A stretch of DNA of 64,000 nt. Origin: Streptomyces physcomitrii (lineage in GTDB: Bacteria; Actinomycetota; Actinomycetes; Streptomycetales; Streptomycetaceae). Shown piece after piece: positions 10,894-18,805 of this stretch. The notes below the pieces were generated by a model. The model was not told the origin of the DNA. It searched no databases and saw only the letters and a program-made list of their open reading frames with translations. Numbering within the stretch: the first letter of the stretch is position 1; each line of letters opens with the position of its first letter. Location of the stretch: NCBI RefSeq assembly GCF_012273655.1, contig NZ_JAAWWP010000030.1, positions 1 to 64,000 of the forward strand. Reading direction: 5' to 3'. Made by a program: the position numbers and the translations under genes.

Positions 10894-12383
10894 GCGGTGC
10901 TCCCGGCGGCCAGGCGGCCACGGTCGGCCTTGCCGCCGCGGGTGGTGGGCAGGGCGGTGTGGCGGTGGAAGCGGCGCGGCATCAGGTGGGGCGGCAGAGT
11001 GCGGGCCAGATGGGCTCTCAGGGCGGCGTCGGTGGCCGCGATGTCGCCGGTGACATGGGCGGCGAGATGGACACGGCCCCGGCCGTCGGTGTCGGGCGTG
11101 ACGACGGCGCCGGTCACCTCGGGATGGGTGAGCAGCGCGCCCTCGATCTCGGCGGGGTCCACCCGGTAGCCGCGGATCTTGACCTGCCGGTCACCGCGGC
11201 CCTCGTAGCGCAGCCCCTGCGCGGTCCACCGGCCGAGGTCGCCGGTGCGGTACATGCGTGACCCGGGCGGGCCGTAGGGGTCGGGGAGGAAGGAGTCGGC
11301 CGTGCGGGCGGGGAGCGCGCCGTAGCCGCGGGCGACGCCGGCACCGGCGATGTAGACCTCGCCCGCGGTTCCGTCGGGGACGGGCACGAGACCGGCGTCC
11401 AGGACGCGGATCGTGGTGCCGGCACGGGGGTGGCCGACGATGTCGTCGGCGGGGTCGGGCGCGGGGGGCACGGAGTGGCGGGTGGTGGTCATCGTGCACT
11501 CGGTGGGCCCGTACTGGTTGACGAGGCGGCCGGGGACGAGACGGCGTCCGCCGGCGGTGAGGAAGGGCCTCAGCGACTCGCCGCTGGAGGCGACGAGGGT
11601 GACCCCGGCGAGCGGGTCGGGAAGGTCGCGCTGTCCGGTGAGGTGGGTGAGGAAGGAGGGGGTGACGCTGAGCAGGGCGGTGACGTGGTGTTCGCGCACG
11701 GTGCGGACGAACTCGGCAGGGCGCAGCAGCCGGGCGCGTTCCACGAGGACGAGACGGGCCCCGGCCAGCAGGGGGGCGAAGGTGTCGCGGAGGGAGGCGT
11801 CGTAGCCGAGCGGCGCGGTCTGCAGGACGACGGTGTCCGGGCCGAGGCCCAGGGCATGCGCGGTGTCGCGGAGGTAGCCGTCGAGGGCGTGGTGCTCGAC
11901 GAGGACGGGGCTCGGGTCGCCGGTGCTGCCGGAGGTGTGGCTGACATAGGCGAGGGCGTGGGGTTCGGCCGGCGGGAACGGCAGGTCCTGGGTGGCTTCC
12001 GGGCGGTCCGGGCGGTCGAGGTGGACGACGGGGACACCGAGGTCGAGCGAGGGGGCCCGGTCGCGGGTGGTGAGCAGAAGGCGGGCGCCCGCGGTGCGGA
12101 CGAAGGACGCGAGGCGGTCGCGGGGCTGGCCGATGTCGAGGGTGAGGAAGGCCGCGCCGCAGCGCAGGACGGCGGCCAGGGCTGCGACCGCGTCGCGCCC
12201 GTGCTCCACGGCGACGGCGCAGACGGTCTCGGGCCGGACTCCGTGGGCGCGCAGCAGGTGGGCCAGTTCGGTGATCCGGGCGTCGAGTTCGCGGTAGGTG
12301 ACCGTGCCGTCGGGGGTGTCCAGGGCGATCCGCCGCGGGTGCCGTGTGGCGTGGGCGGCGATGTCGTCGGCGAGGGTGCGCAT
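10890..12383 (-). CDS. Stand-alone NRPS-type adenylation enzyme
   Basis: A 497-aa AMP-forming ligase of the A-domain type. Core motifs are A3 HTSGSTGDPSP, A4 GYDASLRDTF, A5 NQYGPTE, A7 YRTGDLGRW and A10 RGGKADRG with the catalytic Lys. The A3 loop lacks the usual Pro-Lys-Gly, which may lower activity or reflect divergence. My hand-read specificity code (235-331) is D-A-R-S-A-S-Q-M-T, matching no amino acid that I know. The ATG overlaps the lanB2 stop by 1 nt (TGATG) and the stop overlaps the PLP gene start. It most likely loads the free carrier protein encoded two genes downstream. Confidence 0.85.
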   Translation of the reverse strand: MRTLADDIAAHATRHPRRIALDTPDGTVTYRELDARITELAHLLRAHGVRPETVCAVAVEHGRDAVAALAAVLRCGAAFLTLDIGQPRDRLASFVRTAGARLLLTTRDRAPSLDLGVPVVHLDRPDRPEATQDLPFPPAEPHALAYVSHTSGSTGDPSPVLVEHHALDGYLRDTAHALGLGPDTVVLQTAPLGYDASLRDTFAPLLAGARLVLVERARLLRPAEFVRTVREHHVTALLSVTPSFLTHLTGQRDLPDPLAGVTLVASSGESLRPFLTAGGRRLVPGRLVNQYGPTECTMTTTRHSVPPAPDPADDIVGHPRAGTTIRVLDAGLVPVPDGTAGEVYIAGAGVARGYGALPARTADSFLPDPYGPPGSRMYRTGDLGRWTAQGLRYEGRGDRQVKIRGYRVDPAEIEGALLTHPEVTGAVVTPDTDGRGRVHLAAHVTGDIAATDAALRAHLARTLPPHLMPRRFHRHTALPTTRGGKADRGRLAAGSTA

Positions 12384-14707
12384 CAGCGGGACTCCTCGCC
12401 GGTGACGGTCCGGTCGACGGCGACGAAGCGGAGTTCGGAGGTGTAGCGGTGCCCGTGGTCGTCGGTGAGCCACGCCTGTTCGGGGGTGGGCAGCATCTCG
12501 CTGATCTTCAGCCGGGCGGCGGGGTCCTTGCGGGCGAGCCTGCGGGCGGCCTTGGCGAGGATGGTGAGGTAGACAGGGCTGTCGAAGTCGACGTAGAAGG
12601 GGCGGGGTTCGGTCGGGGAGACGACGAAGACGAACCGCGGCAGGTCGTGGCGGCGTTGCCACCGGCGGGCCCGGACGAAGCGGGCGGCCTCCGTCTTCTC
12701 GTCGGCGAAGTCGACCTCGGCGACGGGGAGTTGCCAGGTCTCGCGGGCCAGGATCATGCGGTCCACGGTGATGCGCGGGGTGTGGTCGCCCTCAGGGCGC
12801 AGGGTGAAGCGGTCCATGACCCGCTGGGTGAGGGTGTTGGCGTAGGCGTCGAGGAGGTCGTAGCGGGTGCCGTCGGGCAGGACGGCGGTCAGCCGGCCAT
12901 CGCTGTCCTCCACCCGGACGTCGGCGCTCAGTGCGGTGCGCGGGCGGTGCGGGTCGCCGGTCTGGTCGACCAGCGCCACGTAGTGGTCCTGATCGCGGTC
13001 GAGGGAGGGGCGGCTGCGGGTGGACCACTTCAGGGGCAGTTCCTTGGCGAGCATGGGCAGCAGACGGGGCCCGGGGAAGTCGCGGGTGGTCTCGGCGAGC
13101 AGCTCGTCGCGGTCGGGGTGCTGGTGTACGAAGAGGGAGGCGCCCATGGTGTTGAGGGCGCAGTGCATCTCGCCCAGGACGAGGTCGACGTCGCCGCGCG
13201 CGAGGGCCGCCTCGTCGTCGGCGACGACGAGGATGTCGGGGCTGAAGTAGCGGGCCAGGGACCAGCCGTCGCCGGGCTCCGCGAACTCCTCGCGAACCCG
13301 GTCGGCGAGGTCGGCGGTGGTCAGGTGGACACTGCGCGCGCCGGACGGGATGTCGAGGAGTCGGGCCCATTTGGCGCGGAGTTCGGCCTGGACGGTGTCG
13401 ATGAGGTCCCCCGCGTCGGGGTGCGGAGAGGGCAGGGTGTGCAGCCACAGGGTGGCGAGGTCGACGGGGGCGCCCTGTGCGGCGAGCCGGTCGTGGACGG
13501 TGCGCAGGCGGGCGCGGATGCCGTCGGCGAAGCGGTTGGTCATCCAGCGGGCGGCGGTCAGGCACAGCTGGAGGGGTTCCATCAGGGCGAGCAGGTCCGG
13601 TCCGGCGGTGGCGGTGGCGGCGCGCCGGGTGTCGGAGTAGACGAGGCCGCGGCAGGGCGCGGTCCGGGCTCCCTTGGCGCGCTGGGCCTCGGTGTCGGTG
13701 AGGGCGGCGAAGTCGGCTTCGAGGGCTCCGATCGCTGCGCTGAGCGCTTCGGCGTCGTCGCCGGCGTCGCGCACGGCGTCGCGGCCCGTTTCGAGGACGG
13801 CGAGCTTGGCCAGCGCGCGGTCGCGTGCCTTCGCGTCGGGGACCCGCTCCAGGATGGCGCGCAGGGCCCGGTCGGGGTGGGTGGCGGCGGGCACCTCCAG
13901 GCGCCACTGCACCCACCGGCGGCGCGCCAGCTCCCGTACGGAATCGGTCACTTCGTCGAGCGGGAGGTCCAGTTCGGCGGCGATCGCGGCGACGGGCCGG
14001 GTGCCGTCGCACAGTTCCAGTACGGCCGTCCCGCGCTCCCCCAGCGGCTGCGCGGGACGGCCGGGCACCCGCACGGTTCCGTCCGCGGCGCGGACGATGG
14101 AGACGCGGCGCGGGGGGATCCAGCGCATCAGGTCCGCGTCCTCGGCCAACACCTTGGTCAGGGCGTCGATCGCCCAGCCGGAGAAGTAGACCTCGCCGGC
14201 GGCGAGGAAGCCCTGTCCGGCGGAGGGGGCGACGGCGTCCTGTGCGGTGAGGTCCCAGCGGCCCCAGCCGACGGGGCCGAAGAAGCCGATGGTGTCGTTC
14301 TTGACGCAGAACCGCTGCCAGTAGTGGGCGACGAGTTCCTCGCGCTGGCGCGGCATGCTGCTGCGCGGATCGGTACCCGGCCGCCAGCGCAGGAACGGAG
14401 CGATGCCGGTGCGCAGCACGGCGGGGTTCTGCCAGGCCAGTGCCGCCTGGAAGCGGGGGCGGGAGGCGACCTCCTGAAGATGGCGGGCGGTGTCCACGGC
14501 CGCGGCGGACAGCTCCTCGCCGAACGCGTCCCATTCGGGGCCGGACAGCGGGCTGTCGGCGTCGAATTTGTCGGCGGCCTCGGCCAGTCCGGGCGGGGAC
14601 AGGCGCAGCACGCCGTCGGCGGGAAAGCCGGGGCCGCGCAGCGCGAACTGTTCCCACAGCCGCCAGCCTCCGCCCGGCAGCAGGACAGGTGCGTGCTCGT
14701 CCGACAT
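12383..14707 (-). CDS. Short LanB-like protein 2 (lantibiotic dehydratase N-terminal family)
   Basis: A 774-aa paralogue of lanB1 and the first gene of the operon. The ATG at 14707 follows GGAAGGAGCACGCG; the much longer upstream frame has no coding character. It has the same blocks (FALRGPGFPADGVLRL near residue 21, KNDTIGFFGPVGWGRW near 145, RPFYVDFDSPVY near 710) and the same lack of a C-terminal elimination domain. No separate elimination-domain gene is in the window, so a simple split LanB is not supported. Two such enzymes in one operon suggest successive aminoacyl transfers or a heterodimer. Its substrate, ribosomal or carrier-bound, is unknown. Confidence 0.75.
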   Translation of the reverse strand: MSDEHAPVLLPGGGWRLWEQFALRGPGFPADGVLRLSPPGLAEAADKFDADSPLSGPEWDAFGEELSAAAVDTARHLQEVASRPRFQAALAWQNPAVLRTGIAPFLRWRPGTDPRSSMPRQREELVAHYWQRFCVKNDTIGFFGPVGWGRWDLTAQDAVAPSAGQGFLAAGEVYFSGWAIDALTKVLAEDADLMRWIPPRRVSIVRAADGTVRVPGRPAQPLGERGTAVLELCDGTRPVAAIAAELDLPLDEVTDSVRELARRRWVQWRLEVPAATHPDRALRAILERVPDAKARDRALAKLAVLETGRDAVRDAGDDAEALSAAIGALEADFAALTDTEAQRAKGARTAPCRGLVYSDTRRAATATAGPDLLALMEPLQLCLTAARWMTNRFADGIRARLRTVHDRLAAQGAPVDLATLWLHTLPSPHPDAGDLIDTVQAELRAKWARLLDIPSGARSVHLTTADLADRVREEFAEPGDGWSLARYFSPDILVVADDEAALARGDVDLVLGEMHCALNTMGASLFVHQHPDRDELLAETTRDFPGPRLLPMLAKELPLKWSTRSRPSLDRDQDHYVALVDQTGDPHRPRTALSADVRVEDSDGRLTAVLPDGTRYDLLDAYANTLTQRVMDRFTLRPEGDHTPRITVDRMILARETWQLPVAEVDFADEKTEAARFVRARRWQRRHDLPRFVFVVSPTEPRPFYVDFDSPVYLTILAKAARRLARKDPAARLKISEMLPTPEQAWLTDDHGHRYTSELRFVAVDRTVTGEESR
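14252..14666. repeat. Near-identical block shared by the two lanB-like genes (copy in lanB2)
   Basis: Partner of 8997-9411, in the same orientation and without indels. Identity is about 98% over the first 170 bp, while the middle and 3' parts of the genes are clearly diverged. Confidence 0.75.
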
Positions 14708-14962
14708 CGCGTGCTCCTTCCGGAAAGGGGTGCGGGAGACGACCGGCCCCGGGGCGGACGGTGGTCCGCCCCGGGTCCGCCGGGTTCTCCGGCCGGACAG
14801 CACGGTCCCGCGTGCCGGGGCCGGGCCGACAGAGAAGATCCGGCAGCAACGCGCGCCGCGGGTTCGGCGCGTTCGTCCCTGACCGGGGCCGCCGGGCCCG
14901 GGGCACGCTGTCGGCGTCGGCCGTGACCTACGGCCGGTCCCATCACCCGCGGGAGGTTCACC

Positions 14963-15214
14963 ATGACGCAACCCGACTTCGGACACGGCGCGGACACCGA
15001 GGAGGTCCACCTGGGCACCGCCGAGGAGTACCTCGTGGTGCGCAACGACGAGGAGCAGTACTCGATCTGGCGGGCGGACCGCGAACCGCCCGCGGGCTGG
15101 TACCCGGAGGGGCTGCGCGGCAGTCGGCAGGCGTGCCTGGACCACATCGACGTCATCTGGACGGACATGCGTCCGCTCAGCCTGCGCCGGCGGCTGGCAG
15201 AGGCCGATGCCTGA
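14963..15214 (+). CDS. MbtH-like NRPS chaperone
   Basis: An 83-aa MbtH-family protein with the diagnostic core NDEEQYSIWR...PPAGW and DHIDVIWTDMRPLSLRRR. Such proteins bind and activate NRPS adenylation domains. The ATG lies 7 nt after GGGAGG. It is divergent from lanB2 across a 255-bp shared promoter region and overlaps the PPTase gene by 8 bp. Likely clients are the A domains of the two NRPSs and perhaps the stand-alone A enzyme. Confidence 0.95.
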   Translation: MTQPDFGHGADTEEVHLGTAEEYLVVRNDEEQYSIWRADREPPAGWYPEGLRGSRQACLDHIDVIWTDMRPLSLRRRLAEADA

Positions 15215-16028
15215 GCGGTTCCCGGGCCGCCTGCCGGGCCCGTCGGCCCACGACCCGCCGGGGACGGCGTCGCGCTCCCCGCTCCTGGCGCCCCCGCCGG
15301 CGCCGGTGCTCCCTTCGCGGCTGTGCCCGGCGGTGCTGGACCTGTCGGTGCTGCGGGCCGGGGCGGGCGTCCAGGGGCCGCGTGCGCTGCGCGGACCGCT
15401 GGAGCTGTATCTGGCACGGGTCGCGGAGCAGGACGCGCAGGTGCTCCGGGACGCCGGCGAAGTCCTGGACGAGGAGGAGCGGGCCCGTGCCCGCGCCTTC
15501 CGCCATGACTGTGACCGGGATGCCTACGTAGTCGCCCACGCGGGGCTGCGGGGCGTGCTGAGCATGCTGCTCGGGGTGCGCGCCGAGGCCCTTCCGCTGT
15601 CGCGTGAACCGTGCGCGGGCTGCGGCGGACCGCACGGCCGACCCGTGCTGCGCACGCCCGGGGTGCACTTCTCCCTGTCGCACAGCGGCGGGCTGGTGCT
15701 GGTGGCGCTCGCGCCGGCGCCGATCGGCGTGGACGTGGAGGAGCTGGCCACCGTGAAGGTGATGCTCAGCGCGCAGGCCGCGCTGCACCCGGCCGAGGCG
15801 GACGAACTGGCGCGGCTGCCCGCGTACGGCCGTCCGGCGGCGTTCACCCGGGCCTGGGTCCGCAAGGAGGCCTATCTGAAGGGTCTGGGAACGGGGCTGG
15901 TGCGCGATCCGGCGCTCGACTTCCTGGGCACCGGCCCGACGCCGACCGATCCGGCGCCGGGGTGGGCCGTACGGGATCTCCTCGTCCCGTCGGGCTACGC
16001 GGCGGCAGTGGCGCTGCGCTCCCCCTGA
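15207..16028 (+). CDS. 4'-phosphopantetheinyl transferase, Sfp type
   Basis: A 273-aa protein with the Sfp motifs VHFSLSHSGG, PIGVDVEEL (Mg-binding Asp/Glu) and FTRAWVRKEAYLKGLGTGL. It converts apo carrier domains to the holo form by attaching CoA-derived phosphopantetheine. The start overlaps the mbtH end, indicating coupled translation. It should serve the NRPS T domains and the free carrier protein in this cluster. Confidence 0.93.
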   Translation: MPERFPGRLPGPSAHDPPGTASRSPLLAPPPAPVLPSRLCPAVLDLSVLRAGAGVQGPRALRGPLELYLARVAEQDAQVLRDAGEVLDEEERARARAFRHDCDRDAYVVAHAGLRGVLSMLLGVRAEALPLSREPCAGCGGPHGRPVLRTPGVHFSLSHSGGLVLVALAPAPIGVDVEELATVKVMLSAQAALHPAEADELARLPAYGRPAAFTRAWVRKEAYLKGLGTGLVRDPALDFLGTGPTPTDPAPGWAVRDLLVPSGYAAAVALRSP

Positions 16029-16039
16029 CCCCCGCTCAC

Positions 16040-16087
16040 GGCGGCGCGGCGGGAGCCGGACACACATCCGGTCCCCGCCGCGCCGCC
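16040..16087 (+). terminator. Terminator behind the mbtH-PPTase pair
   Basis: A perfect 14-bp GC stem, GGCGGCGCGGCGGG with CCCGCCGCGCCGCC, has an inner extension of the hairpin (CCGGA/TCCGG) and starts 12 bp after the stop codon. Confidence 0.8.
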
Positions 16088-16317
16088 GGGCTGTCACGAC
16101 CGGCGCCCGGCCCGCGCACCACCTTCACCGATCACCCGCACCTTCCGCCCTTGCGGCCGGGATACGACCACGTGTGCGACAGCGCCCGAACCCACCGGCC
16201 ACGTCCGGCGGCCATCGCCCCGGTACGCGCACGCGGGTGCTCTTCGAGGCTCTGGTCCACACCACGCGGTCGACCTGTCCGGCGTCCACGGCAGGCGCCC
16301 GCGGCTCCTTCATGTCG

Positions 16318-16920
16318 GGACCGCGGTGGGGACGCCGAACGCATCGCGGCGCGCGTCGCCGAGGCGGCCCGGGTGACGTGCTTCGGCCTGACTCCGCCGT
16401 CGCTGTTCTCCATGCCCGACGTCGACGGCGTCGAGGGCACGGTGCTCGACCACGACACGGTGTGGGTGGGGGGCGGCTCGGTTCGGCCGATCCGCTCGCC
16501 GTGTGGCGGGTGCACGGCCCGGACGAGGTGACGCGCCCGCGCCTGGCGCGCCGGGAGGGCGCCGGCCTGGGTGGGCACGGGCTCGATCTGCTGGTTCGAG
16601 AGAGGAACCACCGGCTCCTTCGGCCCCGAACTGCGGCCGGTGACCGGCGGGTTCGGCCTGCTGCCGTACGGCAACGGCGTGCACTGCGACTCCGACGCGG
16701 GCCGCCGCCCGCCGACCCACCGCCCGGTCGCCGACGGCGTCTTCACCGAGGCGCACCGCACCGACGACGGAGTGGGGCTGGTCTACCCGGCACCCGGCTC
16801 GTCGAGGCGGTGGCGGAACTGCCGGACAAGGGCGCCTACGTGGTACGGCAGGAGGAGGGGCGCACCGTGGAGGAACGGCTCGTCCCGCGGCGGCTGGCGG
16901 CCCCTGACGGGCCGTCCGTC
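16318..16920 (+). pseudogene. Decayed peptidase S51 (dipeptidase E-like) gene
   Basis: Pieces of one recognisable protein lie in different plus-strand frames. They run LFSMPDVDGVEGTVLDHDTV and WVGGGS, then LAVWRVHGPDEV after a shift, then TGSICWFERGTTGSFGPELR with GFGLLPYGNGVHCDSDAG after another, then TRLVEAVAELPDKGAYVV after a third. The GVSAGS nucleophile motif reads VGTGS here, so the catalytic Ser is also lost. At least three frameshifts make this a pseudogene. It separates the mbtH-PPTase unit from the LuxR pair and suggests past insertion or rearrangement. Confidence 0.75.
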
Positions 16921-17024
16921 CGGCTCCGCGCACACGACCGCGCGGGGCAACGGGTCGGCCCCGGTGCCTCGGCACCCGGTCCCTGTTCCCCATGCCCCGC
17001 GTCGTGGACGCGCGCCCGCGCGGT

Positions 17025-17639
17025 TCAGACCAGGCCGTGCCGTACGGCGTGGGCGACCGCGTGGGCGCGGTTGCGGGCCTGGAGGCGGGCCATGATCTCG
17101 TAGATCACGTTCTTGACAGTGTGTTCGGAGCAGGTCAGCAGCAGGGCGATGTCGGCGTTGCCATGGCCCTCGGCCATCAGCCGCAGAACGGAGGTCTGCC
17201 GTGCGGTCAGGGCCGGGACACCGGCGGCGTCCACCGGTTCGCCCGGGTGCGGTCCGGTGGTCAGGAGCCGGGTCAGCTCCGGGTAGGGGATGCTCGGATG
17301 GGGGTGGGCGGCACGGTGAACGGCGGTGCTCAGCGTGTCCGCGGTCAGTTCGGCGGCGCCGAGCACGACCGCCCCGGCGCGCAGCGCCCGCAGCCGGCCG
17401 GCGCGTCCGACAGTGTCGCAGACCAGCACGAGTGGTCCGGGGGCGCCCACACCACGCAGGGCGTGCTCGGGGTCGGCGGCGACGATGACGGTCACGGCCC
17501 TGGCAGCCCCGTACTCACCCGGGCCGTGGAGCAGTCCCGCTCGTTCGGCGAGCGCCCGGACCCGGTCTGCTCCCGGGGCGGGCACGACGCGCACCGTGAC
17601 CGCGGGGGCGCTCACCGGCGCGGTGAGGGTGGCGGTCAC
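17025..17639 (-). CDS. LuxR/NarL-type transcriptional regulator 1
   Basis: A 204-aa protein with a degenerate receiver-like N-terminus (VTVIVAADPEHAL...) and a C-terminal LuxR HTH (LTARQTSVLRLMAEGHGNADIALLLTCSEHTVK split around residues 142-175). The receiver half lacks an obvious acidic pocket, so it is unlikely to be phosphorylated in the usual way. The GTG start overlaps the stop of the preceding regulator gene (GTGA), so the two are coupled and may form a heterodimer. It probably controls the adjacent lanthipeptide-like or NRPS genes. Confidence 0.85.
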   Translation of the reverse strand: MTATLTAPVSAPAVTVRVVPAPGADRVRALAERAGLLHGPGEYGAARAVTVIVAADPEHALRGVGAPGPLVLVCDTVGRAGRLRALRAGAVVLGAAELTADTLSTAVHRAAHPHPSIPYPELTRLLTTGPHPGEPVDAAGVPALTARQTSVLRLMAEGHGNADIALLLTCSEHTVKNVIYEIMARLQARNRAHAVAHAVRHGLV

Positions 17640-18247
17640 AGCAGGCCCGCCCGGAGCGCGTAGGCGACCGCGTGGGCGCGGTTGCGCAGCCGGAAGCGCT
17701 GGGTGATGTCGTGCACGACCGTGGTCACGGTCCGGGGCGAGTAGGCGAGCCGCTGGGCGATCTCCGCGGTCTCGTGCCCGTCGGCGACCAGGCGCAGCAC
17801 GGAGCGCTCCCGGTCGGAGAGCATGCCGTCGCTCCAGCCGCCGGAGCCGCGGACGACGGTGTCCGACTGGTCCAGGAGCTGTTCGAGCAGGCCGGGTGGC
17901 AGGGTGCAGTCGTCGCGAGCGGCGGCCAGCACGGCGTGGGCGAGCCGCGACGCGTCGACCTCCCGGCGCAGCAGCAGGCCCCGTGTGCCCGCGGCGAGTG
18001 CGTGCACCATGTCCCCCGAGGCGAGGGTGCCCGCCACCAGGACGACGGCCGGACGGTGGGGCTGGGTGCGGGTGGCCCGCACCATGTCGAGTTCGGCTGG
18101 GCCGAGACGGTCCACGGTGAGGACCGCGACCCGCGCGTCGGCGGGCTCGCACACGGTCAGTTCGGGGCGGCCCTGGAGAGTGGTGCGGGTGCCTGCCTCC
18201 AACACGGGGTCGAGGGCGACCACACTGACGGGTACGGGTGCTCCCAT
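17636..18247 (-). CDS. LuxR/NarL-type transcriptional regulator 2
   Basis: A 203-aa sister of the following gene. It has a receiver-like N-terminal half (SVVALDPVLEAG..., VLTVDRLGPAELD) and a C-terminal LuxR helix-turn-helix (LSDRERSVLRLVADGHETAE). The ATG at 18247 has a strong AAGGAG six bases upstream. It is transcribed away from lanM across a 558-bp intergenic region, the likely site of action of the pair. Confidence 0.87.
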   Translation of the reverse strand: MGAPVPVSVVALDPVLEAGTRTTLQGRPELTVCEPADARVAVLTVDRLGPAELDMVRATRTQPHRPAVVLVAGTLASGDMVHALAAGTRGLLLRREVDASRLAHAVLAAARDDCTLPPGLLEQLLDQSDTVVRGSGGWSDGMLSDRERSVLRLVADGHETAEIAQRLAYSPRTVTTVVHDITQRFRLRNRAHAVAYALRAGLL

Positions 18248-18751
18248 CTGCTGCTCCTTGGAAGGTCGTCCGCCCGGCCTGAGGCGCATCGGGCGGTCCG
18301 GCATGGGGACTTGGGTCCACCGTGCCGTCACCGGCAGTCCGCCGGGATCGGTAGGACGCCCCCACTTTTCCGGCCGCCCTCCCCGTCCTGACGGCCCCCA
18401 GCCCCAGCGGAGCGGGGAGGGCGGGTGATCCGGGGGTGCCATGACGGCCCGGCGGGGATGCGCGAGCCGCGGGACGGGGGTCATGTCGGCGGGCGGGCGC
18501 TGCCCGGGTAGCCCGGGGGGAGGTCCGGGCCCCGAAGAAGCGGGGTGTCCCGGGGGGAGACACGCCTTTCCCCGGCGCCGCACGGGGCATATGGGGGTCG
18601 TGGGCCCGCCCGGACCCCGGTGCGGACGGTCGGAACCGGCCGCGCAGTCGGCGCCATCCCCAGGGCGGTTCCCCGCGCGCACGCCTCCTGCCTGCGGTTC
18701 TCCCCGCCCCTCCCCACTGCCCGCACGGGTGGGCAGGGGCCGCTGGAGAAT

Positions 18752-18770
18752 ATGGGGAACGGTTACCCAT
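18752..18770. promoter_or_regulatory. Palindrome ATGGGGAACGGTTACCCAT before lanM
   Basis: Two 9-bp arms around a central G, 8 of 9 positions symmetric, lie just upstream of the preferred lanM start. It is a candidate operator for one of the LuxR-type regulators. The rest of the 18248-18805 intergenic region is GC-rich with no gene I can support. Confidence 0.35.
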
Positions 18771-18805
18771 GCGGGGGGCCATGGAGGTCTGCGACCTTCT
18801 CTCTC

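Noticed and set aside
12383..15145. 920-codon version of lanB2 starting far upstream
   Set aside because: The extra N-terminus runs antisense through mbtH and has no ribosome binding site; AAGGAG before ATG 14707 fixes the start.
18545..18805. In-frame upstream extension of lanM
   Set aside because: The Arg/Pro-rich translation looks non-coding; LanM homology begins soon after GTG 18806. ATG 18752 cannot be excluded.
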